This document shows, in pieces, positions 42,505-51,038 of a stretch of DNA of 64,000 bases. Source of the stretch: JAOAFX01 sp049700315 (GTDB taxonomy: Bacteria > Hydrothermota > Tepidihabitantia > SM23-42 > JAOAFX01); NCBI GenBank assembly GCA_049700315.1, contig JBNAVN010000005.1:1-64000 (forward strand), written 5' to 3'. The position numbers were made by a program, and so were the translations under genes. A model generated the notes under the pieces. It was given only the letters and a program-made list of their open reading frames with translations. It was not told the DNA's origin and made no database searches. The number at the start of each line of letters is the position of its first letter. The first letter of the stretch is position 1.

Positions 42505-45258
42505 ATGAAGAAATTGGTTTATAATTTTGGTGGGAAAAAGGCTGATGGTTCAGCCAGGGATAAGAATCTACTTGGCGGCAAGGGTGCAAATCTTGCTGAG
42601 ATGACAAATCTTGGTGTCCGGGTACCACCTGGTTTTACTATTACCACTGAGGTTTGTAACTATTACTACAAAAACAAAAAACAATTGCCAAAGGCATTGA
42701 AGACATACGTGAATCAGGCAATAAAAAGGATTGAAGGCATTATCGGCAAGAAATTTGGCGATCCAGGAAATCCCCTTCTCGTTTCAGTTCGATCTGGTGC
42801 ACGCGCATCAATGCCCGGAATGATGGAGACTGTCTTGAACATTGGTCTGACTGAAAAAACCATATCTGGATTGATAAAACAGAGCGGCGGAAATGAAAGG
42901 TTCGCTTATGATTCATACAGAAGATTGATAATGATGTATTCAGATGTTGTGATGGAAAAGGCGGCCGGCATAGAACCAAAGGATGAAAATTCAGGGATTA
43001 GAAGACAGCTTGAAGAAATAATGGATGAAATGAAAAAGAAAAAAGGATATAAGAATGATACGGAGCTGACTACAGAAGACCTGAAAGAACTCTGCAAATT
43101 GTTCAAGGAAAAGGTCAAAGAAATATTAGGAAAAGAATTTCCTGATGACCATAATGAACAACTCTGGGGTGGAATTAAGGCGGTATTTGCTTCCTGGAAT
43201 GGAAAGAGGGCGATTGCATACAGAAGGATAGAAGGAATTCCTGAAGACTGGGGCACTGCTTGTAATGTTCAGGCAATGGTTTTTGGCAATATGGGTGAGG
43301 ATTCAGCAACCGGTGTGGGATTCACAAGAAATCCAGGTAATGGAGAAAACCAATTCTATGGTGAATATCTAATAAATGCCCAGGGTGAGGATGTGGTTGC
43401 AGGAATAAGAACCCCTGCTCCAGTGAATGAATATTCAAAGAGTGAACATAACAAAAACTTGGTTTCGTTGGAAAAGGCAATGCCAGAAGTCTACAATGAA
43501 CTTTTCCAATATCAGAAAAAACTTGAGCGTCATTATCGGGATATGCTTGATATTGAATTTACGATTGAACGTGGAATATTGTATATGCTACAATGCAGGG
43601 TTGGTAAACGTAATGGCCCTGCCGCTGTGAAGATGGCAGTTGATATGATGAAGGAAAAGCTGATTACAAAGGAAGAGGCAGTAATGCGGGTTACTCCTTC
43701 GCAGCTTGATGAACTGTTGCACCCGATGATTGATCCAAAGGCTGAAATCAATGCCCGACCAATTGCGCGCGGCTTACCCGCTGGTCCAGGTGGAGCGAAT
43801 GGCCAGATTGTATTCGCATCTAAGGATGCGGTTGAATGGTCAAAGCAGGGTAAAAAAGTGATTCTGGTGCGTGAGGAGACAAATCCTGAAGATGTGGACG
43901 GTATGCGTGCTGCGCAGGCAATCCTTACTGCCCGTGGTGGTATGACTTCACATGCTGCACTTGTTGCCCGGGGCTGGGGTAAATGCTGTATAGTAGGTTG
44001 TGGCGCATTACAGGTTGACTATGATGAAAAATTACTAAGAATTGGTTCCAGGGTTTTTAAAGAGGGTGATTGGCTAACACTCAATGGCACAAAGGGTAAT
44101 GTGTATGAAGGGCAATTGCCTATGCTTGCATCCGCAGAAGAGAATGTTTTGCTTCAGAAATTCTTGAAAATATGTGACTCAGTCAAACGCTTGGGTATCA
44201 GGGCAAATGCGGATACCCCAACAGATGCGCAAAGGGCAAGAAAATTTGGTGCCCATGGTATTGGACTTATGCGTACTGAGCATATGTTTTATGGAAAAGG
44301 ATCAGACCAACCTCTTTTCCTGTTGCGCAAAATGATTGTATCAAAGAATGAGCAAGAAAGACGTACTGCCCTTGATGAATTGTTTCCTTATGTGAAAAAG
44401 GATATGAAGGGAGTGCTTGAGGCAATGGATGGTTATCCAGTTGTTATCAGACTCCTTGACCCACCGCTTCATGAATTTGTTCCAAATGAAGCTGAAAAAA
44501 GAGAGAAACTTGCCAGGGAATTGAATATTACGCTGGAAGAACTGAACGAACGTGCTGATAACTTGCATGAATCAAACCCAATGATGGGACACCGTGGAGT
44601 AAGACTTGGAATTACCTATCCAGAGGTTAGTGAAATGCAGATTAGGGCAATATTTGAGGCGGCCGCAGAATTGATAAAAGAAGGTAAAAATCCCTATCCT
44701 GAAATAATGGTGCCGGTGGTTTGTGAGGTTAATGAACTAAGAGACCAGGTTGTGATTGTTGAGCGTGTTTACAAAGAAGTTCTCCAGAAATTTGGATTGA
44801 AGAAGATAAAGTATATGTATGGAACGATGATTGAGATTCCGCGTGCCTGCTTTGTTGCCAATGAAATTGCCCAGGTTGCCCAGTTCTTTTCTTATGGCAC
44901 AAATGACCTGACACAGATGGGATTTGGATTTTCCCGTGATGATATTGGTGGATTTTTGCCCGATTATCTAAAGAAAAAGATTCTGCCTGGTGATCCATTC
45001 CAGTCTGTTGATGTAAAAGGAATTGGTGAATTGATAAAGATAGGAATTGAGCGTGGTAGGAAAACAAGGGTTGACTTAGAAGTTGGAATCTGCGGCGAAC
45101 ATGGTGGAGAACCGAATTCAATTCATTTCTGCCATAAGGTTGGTATGGATTATGTTTCCTGTTCACCATTCAGGGTTCCGATTGCCCGTCTTTCAGCAGC
45201 CCAGGCAAATGTGATGTTCAAAGCTGAAAAAACAAAGAAATCCAGAAAGAAAAAATAA
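42505..45258 (+). CDS. ppdK: Pyruvate, phosphate dikinase
   Basis: 917 residues, normal for the bacterial enzyme. It interconverts ATP + Pi + pyruvate and AMP + PPi + PEP in the cytoplasm. The N-terminal ATP-grasp part has LLGGKGANLAEMTNLGVRVP and SVRSGARASMPGMMETVLN. The swivelling domain has the phosphorylated histidine in GGMTSHAALVARGWGK. The C-terminal PEP/pyruvate barrel has GLMRTEHMF, YGTMIEIPRAC, FFSYGTNDLTQMGFGFSRDD and the catalytic cysteine in VGICGEHGGEP. An AAAGGAG site precedes the ATG. It follows the COG2403 gene by 59 bp. PPDK points to PPi-linked energy metabolism. Confidence 0.98.
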   Translation: MKKLVYNFGGKKADGSARDKNLLGGKGANLAEMTNLGVRVPPGFTITTEVCNYYYKNKKQLPKALKTYVNQAIKRIEGIIGKKFGDPGNPLLVSVRSGARASMPGMMETVLNIGLTEKTISGLIKQSGGNERFAYDSYRRLIMMYSDVVMEKAAGIEPKDENSGIRRQLEEIMDEMKKKKGYKNDTELTTEDLKELCKLFKEKVKEILGKEFPDDHNEQLWGGIKAVFASWNGKRAIAYRRIEGIPEDWGTACNVQAMVFGNMGEDSATGVGFTRNPGNGENQFYGEYLINAQGEDVVAGIRTPAPVNEYSKSEHNKNLVSLEKAMPEVYNELFQYQKKLERHYRDMLDIEFTIERGILYMLQCRVGKRNGPAAVKMAVDMMKEKLITKEEAVMRVTPSQLDELLHPMIDPKAEINARPIARGLPAGPGGANGQIVFASKDAVEWSKQGKKVILVREETNPEDVDGMRAAQAILTARGGMTSHAALVARGWGKCCIVGCGALQVDYDEKLLRIGSRVFKEGDWLTLNGTKGNVYEGQLPMLASAEENVLLQKFLKICDSVKRLGIRANADTPTDAQRARKFGAHGIGLMRTEHMFYGKGSDQPLFLLRKMIVSKNEQERRTALDELFPYVKKDMKGVLEAMDGYPVVIRLLDPPLHEFVPNEAEKREKLARELNITLEELNERADNLHESNPMMGHRGVRLGITYPEVSEMQIRAIFEAAAELIKEGKNPYPEIMVPVVCEVNELRDQVVIVERVYKEVLQKFGLKKIKYMYGTMIEIPRACFVANEIAQVAQFFSYGTNDLTQMGFGFSRDDIGGFLPDYLKKKILPGDPFQSVDVKGIGELIKIGIERGRKTRVDLEVGICGEHGGEPNSIHFCHKVGMDYVSCSPFRVPIARLSAAQANVMFKAEKTKKSRKKK

Positions 45259-45267
45259 GAATTGTAG

Positions 45268-45285
45268 TGCCTGATTTATCAGGCA
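45268..45285. repeat. TTTA-loop palindrome 1 after ppdK
   Basis: TGCCTGA, loop TTTA, TCAGGCA, followed by AAAATCCTTTTTTG; it could serve as the ppdK terminator. Preceded by TTGTAG. Confidence 0.7.
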
Positions 45286-45303
45286 AAAATCCTTTTTTGT
45301 AGT

Positions 45304-45321
45304 TGCCCAATTTATTGGGCA
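45304..45321. repeat. TTTA-loop palindrome 2 after ppdK
   Basis: TGCCCAA, loop TTTA, TTGGGCA, preceded by TTGTAGT as in palindrome 1. The stem differs from palindrome 1 at two paired positions, each changed on both sides. Confidence 0.7.
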
Positions 45322-45340
45322 GATTAATGGAAAAGAATTA

Positions 45341-45982
45341 TTAGAATCCCAGGATATCGTTTACGAGTAGGACAGTGATATTTGTGTGCCAGGGTCTAAA
45401 TTGAACAATTGATATCACCCTGCAGATCCTGCCTTTAACATTACAATCTATGCACACACCGGTATTAACACAGGGTGTTTTCGCACTCACCCTCTTTGCG
45501 TTCATCACTGCTGCAATCTCTTTGCTCCTTTTAATACCGTCATGGATGGATGGAACAATTTTGTTATATCCTGCGATTATGTAAACATTATCAGGTCCAT
45601 AAATCATTGCAGCGATGCGATTTCCTATCCCATCAATATTTATTATATCACCATTCTTCGTGATTGCATTTGCACTCGTCAAATAATAATCCGCAAGCAT
45701 CTCTTTCTTTCTCACTTCCTTATCAGTCTCTTCAGTCAATCCTTTCTGCCAGTGGTGAACCACTTTATTACCACGCTGTTCCAATCTTTCTATAATTCCA
45801 ATCTCCCTTATCGTCATTGAACCACCGATGCCAATGCTTGCTTCGGGAGGTATTGATTTTAATAGGTATTCATTAAGCTTATCAATTGTTTGAAAATACT
45901 CGGCATTAAAATCTCTTTTTTTCAAGGCGTCAACCACCCTTAATAAAATTTTTTCCTGATGCCACTTCTTCACTTCATCCAT
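45341..45982 (-). CDS. LUD-domain protein (LutC/YkgG-like)
   Basis: 213 residues. The LUD (DUF162) fold is shown by SIGIGGSMTIREIGIIERL, the ADYYLTSANAITKNGDI strand, and DGIGNRIAAMIYGPDNVYII. The C-terminus has a cysteine cluster in TPCVNTGVCIDCNVKGRICR, typical of the free-standing LUD group that may bind a metal or cluster. LUD proteins of the LutABC type are involved in lactate oxidation, but lutA and lutB are not here, so the substrate is unknown. Leaderless-type promoter 5 bp before the ATG; divergent from pdxJ and convergent with ppdK. Confidence 0.88.
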   Translation of the reverse strand: MDEVKKWHQEKILLRVVDALKKRDFNAEYFQTIDKLNEYLLKSIPPEASIGIGGSMTIREIGIIERLEQRGNKVVHHWQKGLTEETDKEVRKKEMLADYYLTSANAITKNGDIINIDGIGNRIAAMIYGPDNVYIIAGYNKIVPSIHDGIKRSKEIAAVMNAKRVSAKTPCVNTGVCIDCNVKGRICRVISIVQFRPWHTNITVLLVNDILGF

Positions 45983-45987
45983 GGTGA

Positions 45988-46015
45988 ATTATACATAATT
46001 TGGTTTTAAAGTCAA
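45988..46015 (-). promoter_or_regulatory. Leaderless-type promoter of the LUD gene
   Basis: Minus strand TTGACT (46015-46010), 16 bp, TATAAT (45993-45988), 5 bp to the ATG at 45982. Confidence 0.78.
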
Positions 46016-46039
46016 TCATTCAGGTATGTGTTTGTTTTT

Positions 46040-46066
46040 CTGTGTGAGCGGTTTTCAACCGCGATA
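46040..46066 (-). repeat. Dispersed hairpin element, copy 3 (inverted)
   Basis: On the minus strand TCGCGGTT, loop GAA, AACCGCTCACACAG. Stem bases are 46048-46053 and 46057-46062. Same element as 5557-5583 and 14578-14605, in the opposite orientation. Confidence 0.7.
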
Positions 46067-46180
46067 GTAGTCAACGGGTGTTGCACTCCAACAATAAGAA
46101 AGCGCATGGTCATAAGGTAATTGGCATAATTCGACGAAAGCGCATTAAGACTGAGGAAAAGGGGGTATTTTTTCTTTCAG

Positions 46181-46208
46181 TTGACACCGCATAATAATTG
46201 GATATAAT
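46181..46208 (+). promoter_or_regulatory. Leaderless-type promoter of pdxJ-secDF-pgpA
   Basis: TTGACA (46181-46186), 16 bp, TATAAT (46203-46208), 5 bp to the ATG at 46214. Both boxes are perfect. Confidence 0.85.
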
Positions 46209-46213
46209 ACCCA

Positions 46214-46924
46214 ATGGAACTTTCGGTTAATATTGACCATATTGCGACACTTCGTGAAGCAAGAAAAGAGAAATTTCCTGACCCGGTTTTTGCCGCTGTG
46301 GAAGCAGAACTGGGTGGTGCAGATGGTATTACAGTCCATTTAAGAGGTGATAGAAGACACATTAAAGAAAGAGATTTGAGATTACTGAGAGAAATCATAA
46401 AAACCGAATTAAATCTTGAAATGGCGGGTACTGATGAAATGCTAAAGATTGCTTGTTCATTAAAACCTGATCGCGTTACATTGGTGCCTGAATCACCAGG
46501 GGAAGTGACGACCCAGGGTGGATTGAACTTGATAAGCTTCAAAGGTAATCTGGCTGGTTTTATCAAGAAGCTAAATGACACCGGCATCAGGGCAGGTGTA
46601 TTTATTGATCCTGATATTGCTCAAATCAATGAAGCATTAAAAGTCGGTGCAGAATACATTGAGATAAATACAAACGAATATTCAAAAAATCCCCAGAATA
46701 AAAATGAGATTGAAAAAATATATGAGATAGCAGAGAAGGCAAAAGAATCAAACCTTTTGGTCCATGCAGGCCATGGCATTGATTACAAAAATATTGTTAA
46801 GTTGCTTGAGATAAAAGAAATAACCGGGTACTCAATTGGTTTTTCAATTGTTGCTCGTGCAGTGTTTGTTGGTTTGCGTCAGGCAACTGAAGAAATGGTG
46901 AAGATAATAAAAGGAGTGAAATGA
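46214..46924 (+). CDS. pdxJ: Pyridoxine 5'-phosphate synthase
   Basis: 236 residues. PdxJ condenses 1-deoxy-xylulose 5-phosphate with 3-amino-2-oxopropyl phosphate to give PNP in the DXP-dependent vitamin B6 pathway. Typical motifs are ELSVNIDHIATLREAR, GGADGITVHLRGDRRHIKER, LNLEMAGTDEML, RVTLVPESPGEVTTQGGLNL and LLVHAGHGIDYKN. Its stop overlaps the secD start (ATGA). The ispG gene in this window belongs to the MEP pathway, which also starts from DXP. Confidence 0.98.
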   Translation: MELSVNIDHIATLREARKEKFPDPVFAAVEAELGGADGITVHLRGDRRHIKERDLRLLREIIKTELNLEMAGTDEMLKIACSLKPDRVTLVPESPGEVTTQGGLNLISFKGNLAGFIKKLNDTGIRAGVFIDPDIAQINEALKVGAEYIEINTNEYSKNPQNKNEIEKIYEIAEKAKESNLLVHAGHGIDYKNIVKLLEIKEITGYSIGFSIVARAVFVGLRQATEEMVKIIKGVK

Positions 46925-48432
46925 AGAATATAGGATTGAAAATGGCGATTGTCATCATCCTTATTGCGGTTGGACTTTATACACTATATCCGAGTCTCAG
47001 ACTTTATACTACAAAAGACCTATCCAAAGAAGAAGAAAATAGTTTGATGAGACGGGCAATCCACCTTGGACTTGATTTAAAAGGTGGAATGCATCTTGTG
47101 CTTGAGGTTGATACAACTGGTTTGAAGGAAAAACCATCAGACCTTCGGGATAGGGCATTGGAAATTGTTAAGAATCGTATTGATGAGTTTGGTGTATTTG
47201 AGCCAACCATAGAGAAACAGGGTAATTCGCGGATACTTGTACAATTGCCCGGTGTGGATAGAGAAAGGGCACTTAATCTTATTCGCAAGGTTGCCCATCT
47301 TGAGTTCAAGATTGTCAGTGATAAGACTCAGGATGTGATAAAGAATATTGACAAATATCTTGCCAAGAGTGATACACTTGGTTTTGAAGAACCCTTCAGT
47401 TCATACCTGTTTGGTGTGGAAGGAGACATTGGTTTTGATATTAGAGATGAAGATTCATTAAGAGCATTGATTGCTCAGGCAGAGGCAGTGATACCTCAGG
47501 ATTTGCAGTTTCTTTTTGGTTCTAAGGAACTGTATCAAGGCAAAGAGGTGAAGCGCCTTTACCTTCTTAAAAGGGAACCTGAGTTGACCGGTGAGACAAT
47601 TCGTGATGCTACACATAGGCCATACCAGGGGGCTGAACTTCAATATACAGGGGCCTGGATGATTGAACTTGAATTCAAGAGAGAAGCGGCTCGGCTTTTT
47701 GCTTCTGTCACGGGCAAAAACATTGGTAAGAGACTGGCAATTGTGCTGGATGATATTGTTCAGTCCGCACCATACATAAGAGAAAGAATTCCCCAGGGCA
47801 AGGCAGTTATTACTGGCAATTTTAAGGCTGAAGAAGCAAGAGACCTCGCAATTGTTTTGAGGGCAGGTGCATTGCCTGCACCACTTAAGATCGCCGAGGA
47901 ACGTTCTGTGGGTCCCTCACTTGGAAAGGATTCAATCATCAGTGGAATCCGCGCATCACTCATTGGTGCACTCTTTGTGGTTTTATTCATGCTTATCTAT
48001 TACTCTCTGACCGGCCTGGTTGCAAATTTTACCCTTATCCTGAATGTCATACTGCTCGTTGGTGTTCTATCTGCATTTGGTGGAACCCTAACAATGCCTG
48101 GTATTGCAGGCATAGCCCTTACCATTGCTATGTCAGTTGATGCGAATATTCTTATCTTTGAAAGAATAAGAGAAGAATTGCATATTGGCAAAACTGTGCG
48201 GACTGCAATTGATCAAGGATTCAGTCGTGCATGGCTTGCAATATTTGATTCCAATGTTACAACGATCATTACTGGCATTGTGCTATACATATTTGGTACG
48301 GGTCCAATAAGGGGCTTCGCCCTAACCCTTATCATCGGTTTGATTGCAAATCTGATCTGTGCGGTGTTTGTGACGAAAGCTATACTTGACTATTTTACAT
48401 TGAAATTTGAAGTAACAAAGTTGAGGATATAA
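46921..48432 (+). CDS. secD: Protein translocase subunit SecD
   Basis: 503 residues with one N-terminal membrane helix, a large periplasmic P1 region (about 30-330) and five C-terminal helices. Signatures are HLGLDLKGGMHLVLEVD, PTIEKQGNSRILVQLPGVD, SVGPSLGKDSIISGI (start of membrane core) and GIALTIAMSVDANILIFERI with the conserved DANxLIFER. SecD with SecF uses the proton (or sodium) gradient to pull proteins across the inner membrane. It overlaps pdxJ by four bases and secF follows after two bases. Confidence 0.97.
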   Translation: MKNIGLKMAIVIILIAVGLYTLYPSLRLYTTKDLSKEEENSLMRRAIHLGLDLKGGMHLVLEVDTTGLKEKPSDLRDRALEIVKNRIDEFGVFEPTIEKQGNSRILVQLPGVDRERALNLIRKVAHLEFKIVSDKTQDVIKNIDKYLAKSDTLGFEEPFSSYLFGVEGDIGFDIRDEDSLRALIAQAEAVIPQDLQFLFGSKELYQGKEVKRLYLLKREPELTGETIRDATHRPYQGAELQYTGAWMIELEFKREAARLFASVTGKNIGKRLAIVLDDIVQSAPYIRERIPQGKAVITGNFKAEEARDLAIVLRAGALPAPLKIAEERSVGPSLGKDSIISGIRASLIGALFVVLFMLIYYSLTGLVANFTLILNVILLVGVLSAFGGTLTMPGIAGIALTIAMSVDANILIFERIREELHIGKTVRTAIDQGFSRAWLAIFDSNVTTIITGIVLYIFGTGPIRGFALTLIIGLIANLICAVFVTKAILDYFTLKFEVTKLRI

Positions 48433-48434
48433 AT

Positions 48435-49331
48435 ATGGAACTGATAAAAAATCCTAATCTACCTTTCATGTCCTGGCGAAAATATGGCTTCATTTTCTCA
48501 GGTGTGCTTGTGGTTATTGCACTTTTGTTGATCTTTGTAAAAGGACCGAAACTTGGTGTTGATTTTTCAGGCGGCGCTCTTGTCTGGGTGAAATTTGAAA
48601 GATCAATAGAGGTGAGTGATGTTCGTTCTTCCCTTGCAAGGATTGGGCAGGAACAGGCATCAATCCAGAGGTTGTCTGGCACAAACGAATTTGTTGTCCG
48701 TTCAGTGACCAGGACTGATCCCGATGCATTCGCCAATGCTATCATTGCTCAACTGCGGAAAGATTTTGCTGACAATCCATTGGATCTACGGGCGAAGGAA
48801 ACTGTGGAACCAAAGATCAGTCAGGAGCTTACAAGAAATACAATAATCGGCGTCCTTGTAGCGCTCTTTCTAATGGGTATATATATCTGGTTCAGATTTG
48901 ATTTCCGTTTTGGCGTTGCCTCAGTGATTTCAATATTTCACGATGTGCTGATTACGACTGGTGCACTGATTCTTACTGGCAGAGAATTTACCATTGTTGT
49001 TGTTGGTGCGCTTCTAACAATCGTGGGGTATTCAATAAATGATACAATTGTTATATCAGACCGGGTTCGTGAGAATCGCAAAAAAGTGAGAGGTATACCT
49101 TTCATTGATTTGATTAATACGAGTATCAATGAAACATTCTCACGAACAATCCTCACAGGCTCGTTTGTCATTGTGACTCTTTTCTGTCTGTTATTTCTTG
49201 GTGGACCAGTGATTGCAGATTTCGCCTTTACTCTTATCGTGGGTCTAATATTTGGGACTTACTCATCTACATTTGTTGTCTGTGCCCTTGTTTCTGAGTG
49301 GGAAACAAAAATTCCCCAGAAACGAAAATAG
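48435..49331 (+). CDS. secF: Protein translocase subunit SecF
   Basis: 298 residues, six membrane helices with a short periplasmic P4 domain after the first. GVDFSGGALVWVKFE and VEPKISQELTRNTIIGVLVA are typical, and the essential VGYSINDTIVISDRVREN with the conserved D and NDT is present. The last helices have SRTILTGSFVIVTLFCLLFLGG. It partners SecD. A terminator-like hairpin follows at 49358-49377, ahead of pgpA. Confidence 0.97.
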   Translation: MELIKNPNLPFMSWRKYGFIFSGVLVVIALLLIFVKGPKLGVDFSGGALVWVKFERSIEVSDVRSSLARIGQEQASIQRLSGTNEFVVRSVTRTDPDAFANAIIAQLRKDFADNPLDLRAKETVEPKISQELTRNTIIGVLVALFLMGIYIWFRFDFRFGVASVISIFHDVLITTGALILTGREFTIVVVGALLTIVGYSINDTIVISDRVRENRKKVRGIPFIDLINTSINETFSRTILTGSFVIVTLFCLLFLGGPVIADFAFTLIVGLIFGTYSSTFVVCALVSEWETKIPQKRK

Positions 49332-49357
49332 AGCAGCCTGAATAGAATTATCAGGAG

Positions 49358-49380
49358 TGCATCAGCTTGCTGATGCATTT
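49358..49380 (+). terminator. Intrinsic terminator after secF
   Basis: TGCATCAG, loop CTTG, CTGATGCA (49358-49377), followed by TTTTATC. It covers an in-frame GTG at 49357, so pgpA most likely starts downstream of it. Confidence 0.65.
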
Positions 49381-49392
49381 TATCAGAATTAT

Positions 49393-49842
49393 ATGATCAG
49401 AATACTAAAAATGGGGTTCATAACTGGTTTAGGTACAGGTTATGTACCCATCGCGCCCGCTACATTTGCCTGTTTTATCGGCATCGTGCTATGGTACTTT
49501 TTGGTTGATTTTCCATTTATCTATTGGGCAGTTTTTCTAACGCTGTTTATCTGGGGTCTGACAATCAGCCAGGAATTTGTGAAAGAGTGGGGTAAAGATC
49601 CGAGAAAAATTGTTGTTGATGAATATGCTGCAATCCTTATTCCACTTTATTTTGTTCCTAAAAAGATATTGCCGCTTTGCATTGCATTTGTTTTGTTCAG
49701 GGTTTTTGATGTGATAAAACCACCGCCATTAAGGCAATTAGAAAAACTTTCCGGTGCCTGGGGTATTATGTTTGATGACGTAGGAGCAGCGGTATATACG
49801 ACAATAATAGTAATCATAATACGGTTCTTCTTTATTATTTAA
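49393..49842 (+). CDS. pgpA: Phosphatidylglycerophosphatase A
   Basis: About 149 residues from ATG 49393. PgpA removes the phosphate of phosphatidylglycerol phosphate in the inner membrane. It shows the family motifs GTGYVPIAPATFACFIG, PRKIVVDEYAAIL (the catalytic VDE region), FRVFDVIKPPPLRQLEKLSG and GIMFDDVGAAVYT, with about four membrane segments. The start is taken after the hairpin at 49358-49377, which would otherwise lie within codons 1-7 of a longer form. It is the last gene of the pdxJ-secDF series and converges with the aminotransferase gene. Confidence 0.92.
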   Translation: MIRILKMGFITGLGTGYVPIAPATFACFIGIVLWYFLVDFPFIYWAVFLTLFIWGLTISQEFVKEWGKDPRKIVVDEYAAILIPLYFVPKKILPLCIAFVLFRVFDVIKPPPLRQLEKLSGAWGIMFDDVGAAVYTTIIVIIIRFFFII

Positions 49843-49871
49843 CTGTATTTACTCATTTCATTAAGTGAATT

Positions 49872-51038
49872 TTATTCAAAGTTGCCTGATAAACATTTTC
49901 TCATTATCTCAAAAACCTTCTCAATCTCCTCTTCTGTATTATAAAAATGTGGTGAAAACCTCAGACAATTGTTACGCAATGATATAATGATCTGATTCTT
50001 AACCAAATATTGATATATCTTTCTGGGGTTTTCTGGTTTTACAGTAATAATGCCTGACTGTGGTTCTTTTTCTGGTGTAATTATGGGAATTTTTAATTTT
50101 TTGAACCCTTCCCTCAATTCTCTCTTTAATTTCAATATTCTTTTTTCAACATTTTTCATTCCTAATTCAAGCAGAATTTTTATATTTTCCGTGAGCGCGC
50201 TTATGCCAATCACATTTCTTGTCCCCATTTCAAACATCCGCGCATCATCAAAGAGCGGGGGAGAGACTTCAAAATTTTCAAAGCTCTTCCAATCAACACC
50301 AAGCCAACCAGTATGAAGTTTTTTCAGATTTTTGAAATTCTTTTTATTTATATACAAAAATCCTGTACCTCCTGGACCAAACAGCCACTTGCCCCCGCCT
50401 GTAGAGAGAAAATCTACTTGTGTCATTTTTGTATCAAATGCTACAGCACCGATTGACTGAATAGCATCAACGATGAGATAAATTCCTTTGCTACTTAGAA
50501 ACTTTGATAAAATTGCCAAATCAATCATTTCGCCAGTAAAGAATTGTGTATGATCAAGAACTACAGCGCGGGTTCTTTTGTTTAAGTATCTTTTGATTGC
50601 CATAACCGGATTCTTGCCACAGAGTTTAACATAGATTTTCTTAACTTCCGGAAGGTTATATTGAACAACATAATGGACAGCAGGGAAGACCTCTGACATT
50701 ACAATTATTTCATCGCCTCTTGTGAATGGTAGATTGATAAGGGCGATGTAAATACCCTCAGAGGTATTATGAGTAAAGACAATTTCTTCAGGTCCAGCAT
50801 TTATCAGGTCTGCAAATGCTTTACGGCTTTTTCTTAATTTTTCAAAATAAGATTTGAAATCGTATTCTGCCTGGCTCTGGTATGTCATTATACATTGTTC
50901 AATTGCCATTTTTGCCCGCATACTCATCGGACCTGTTCCTGCATGATTCAAATAAATTGTTCTATTCGTAATCGGAAACAGCTTTCTGAATTCCTTTATT
51001 TTCTTGTCTTCATCTGTATAAGGTTGCAAAGACTTCAT
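49872..51038 (-). CDS. Class V aminotransferase-fold PLP enzyme
   Basis: 388 residues. The PLP lysine is in FLSTGGGKWLFGPGGTGF, the PLP-stacking/aspartate region is YLIVDAIQSIGAVAFD, and VLDHTQFFTGEMIDL is the preceding strand. The N-terminus has RTIYLNHAGTGPMSMRA, typical of the COG0520 (CsdA/isopenicillin-N-epimerase-like) branch. I see no mobile-loop cysteine motif that would mark a cysteine desulfurase, so selenocysteine lyase/cysteine desulfurase activity is not supported. No amino acid substrate can be assigned. It overlaps the 3' end of the helicase gene by 29 bases, so it belongs to the minus-strand rnf-uvrD transcription unit. Confidence 0.87.
   Translation of the reverse strand: MKSLQPYTDEDKKIKEFRKLFPITNRTIYLNHAGTGPMSMRAKMAIEQCIMTYQSQAEYDFKSYFEKLRKSRKAFADLINAGPEEIVFTHNTSEGIYIALINLPFTRGDEIIVMSEVFPAVHYVVQYNLPEVKKIYVKLCGKNPVMAIKRYLNKRTRAVVLDHTQFFTGEMIDLAILSKFLSSKGIYLIVDAIQSIGAVAFDTKMTQVDFLSTGGGKWLFGPGGTGFLYINKKNFKNLKKLHTGWLGVDWKSFENFEVSPPLFDDARMFEMGTRNVIGISALTENIKILLELGMKNVEKRILKLKRELREGFKKLKIPIITPEKEPQSGIITVKPENPRKIYQYLVKNQIIISLRNNCLRFSPHFYNTEEEIEKVFEIMRKCLSGNFE

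Noticed and set aside
49357..49392. Earlier GTG start for pgpA
   Set aside because: These codons are the terminator-like hairpin, and family similarity begins after ATG 49393.
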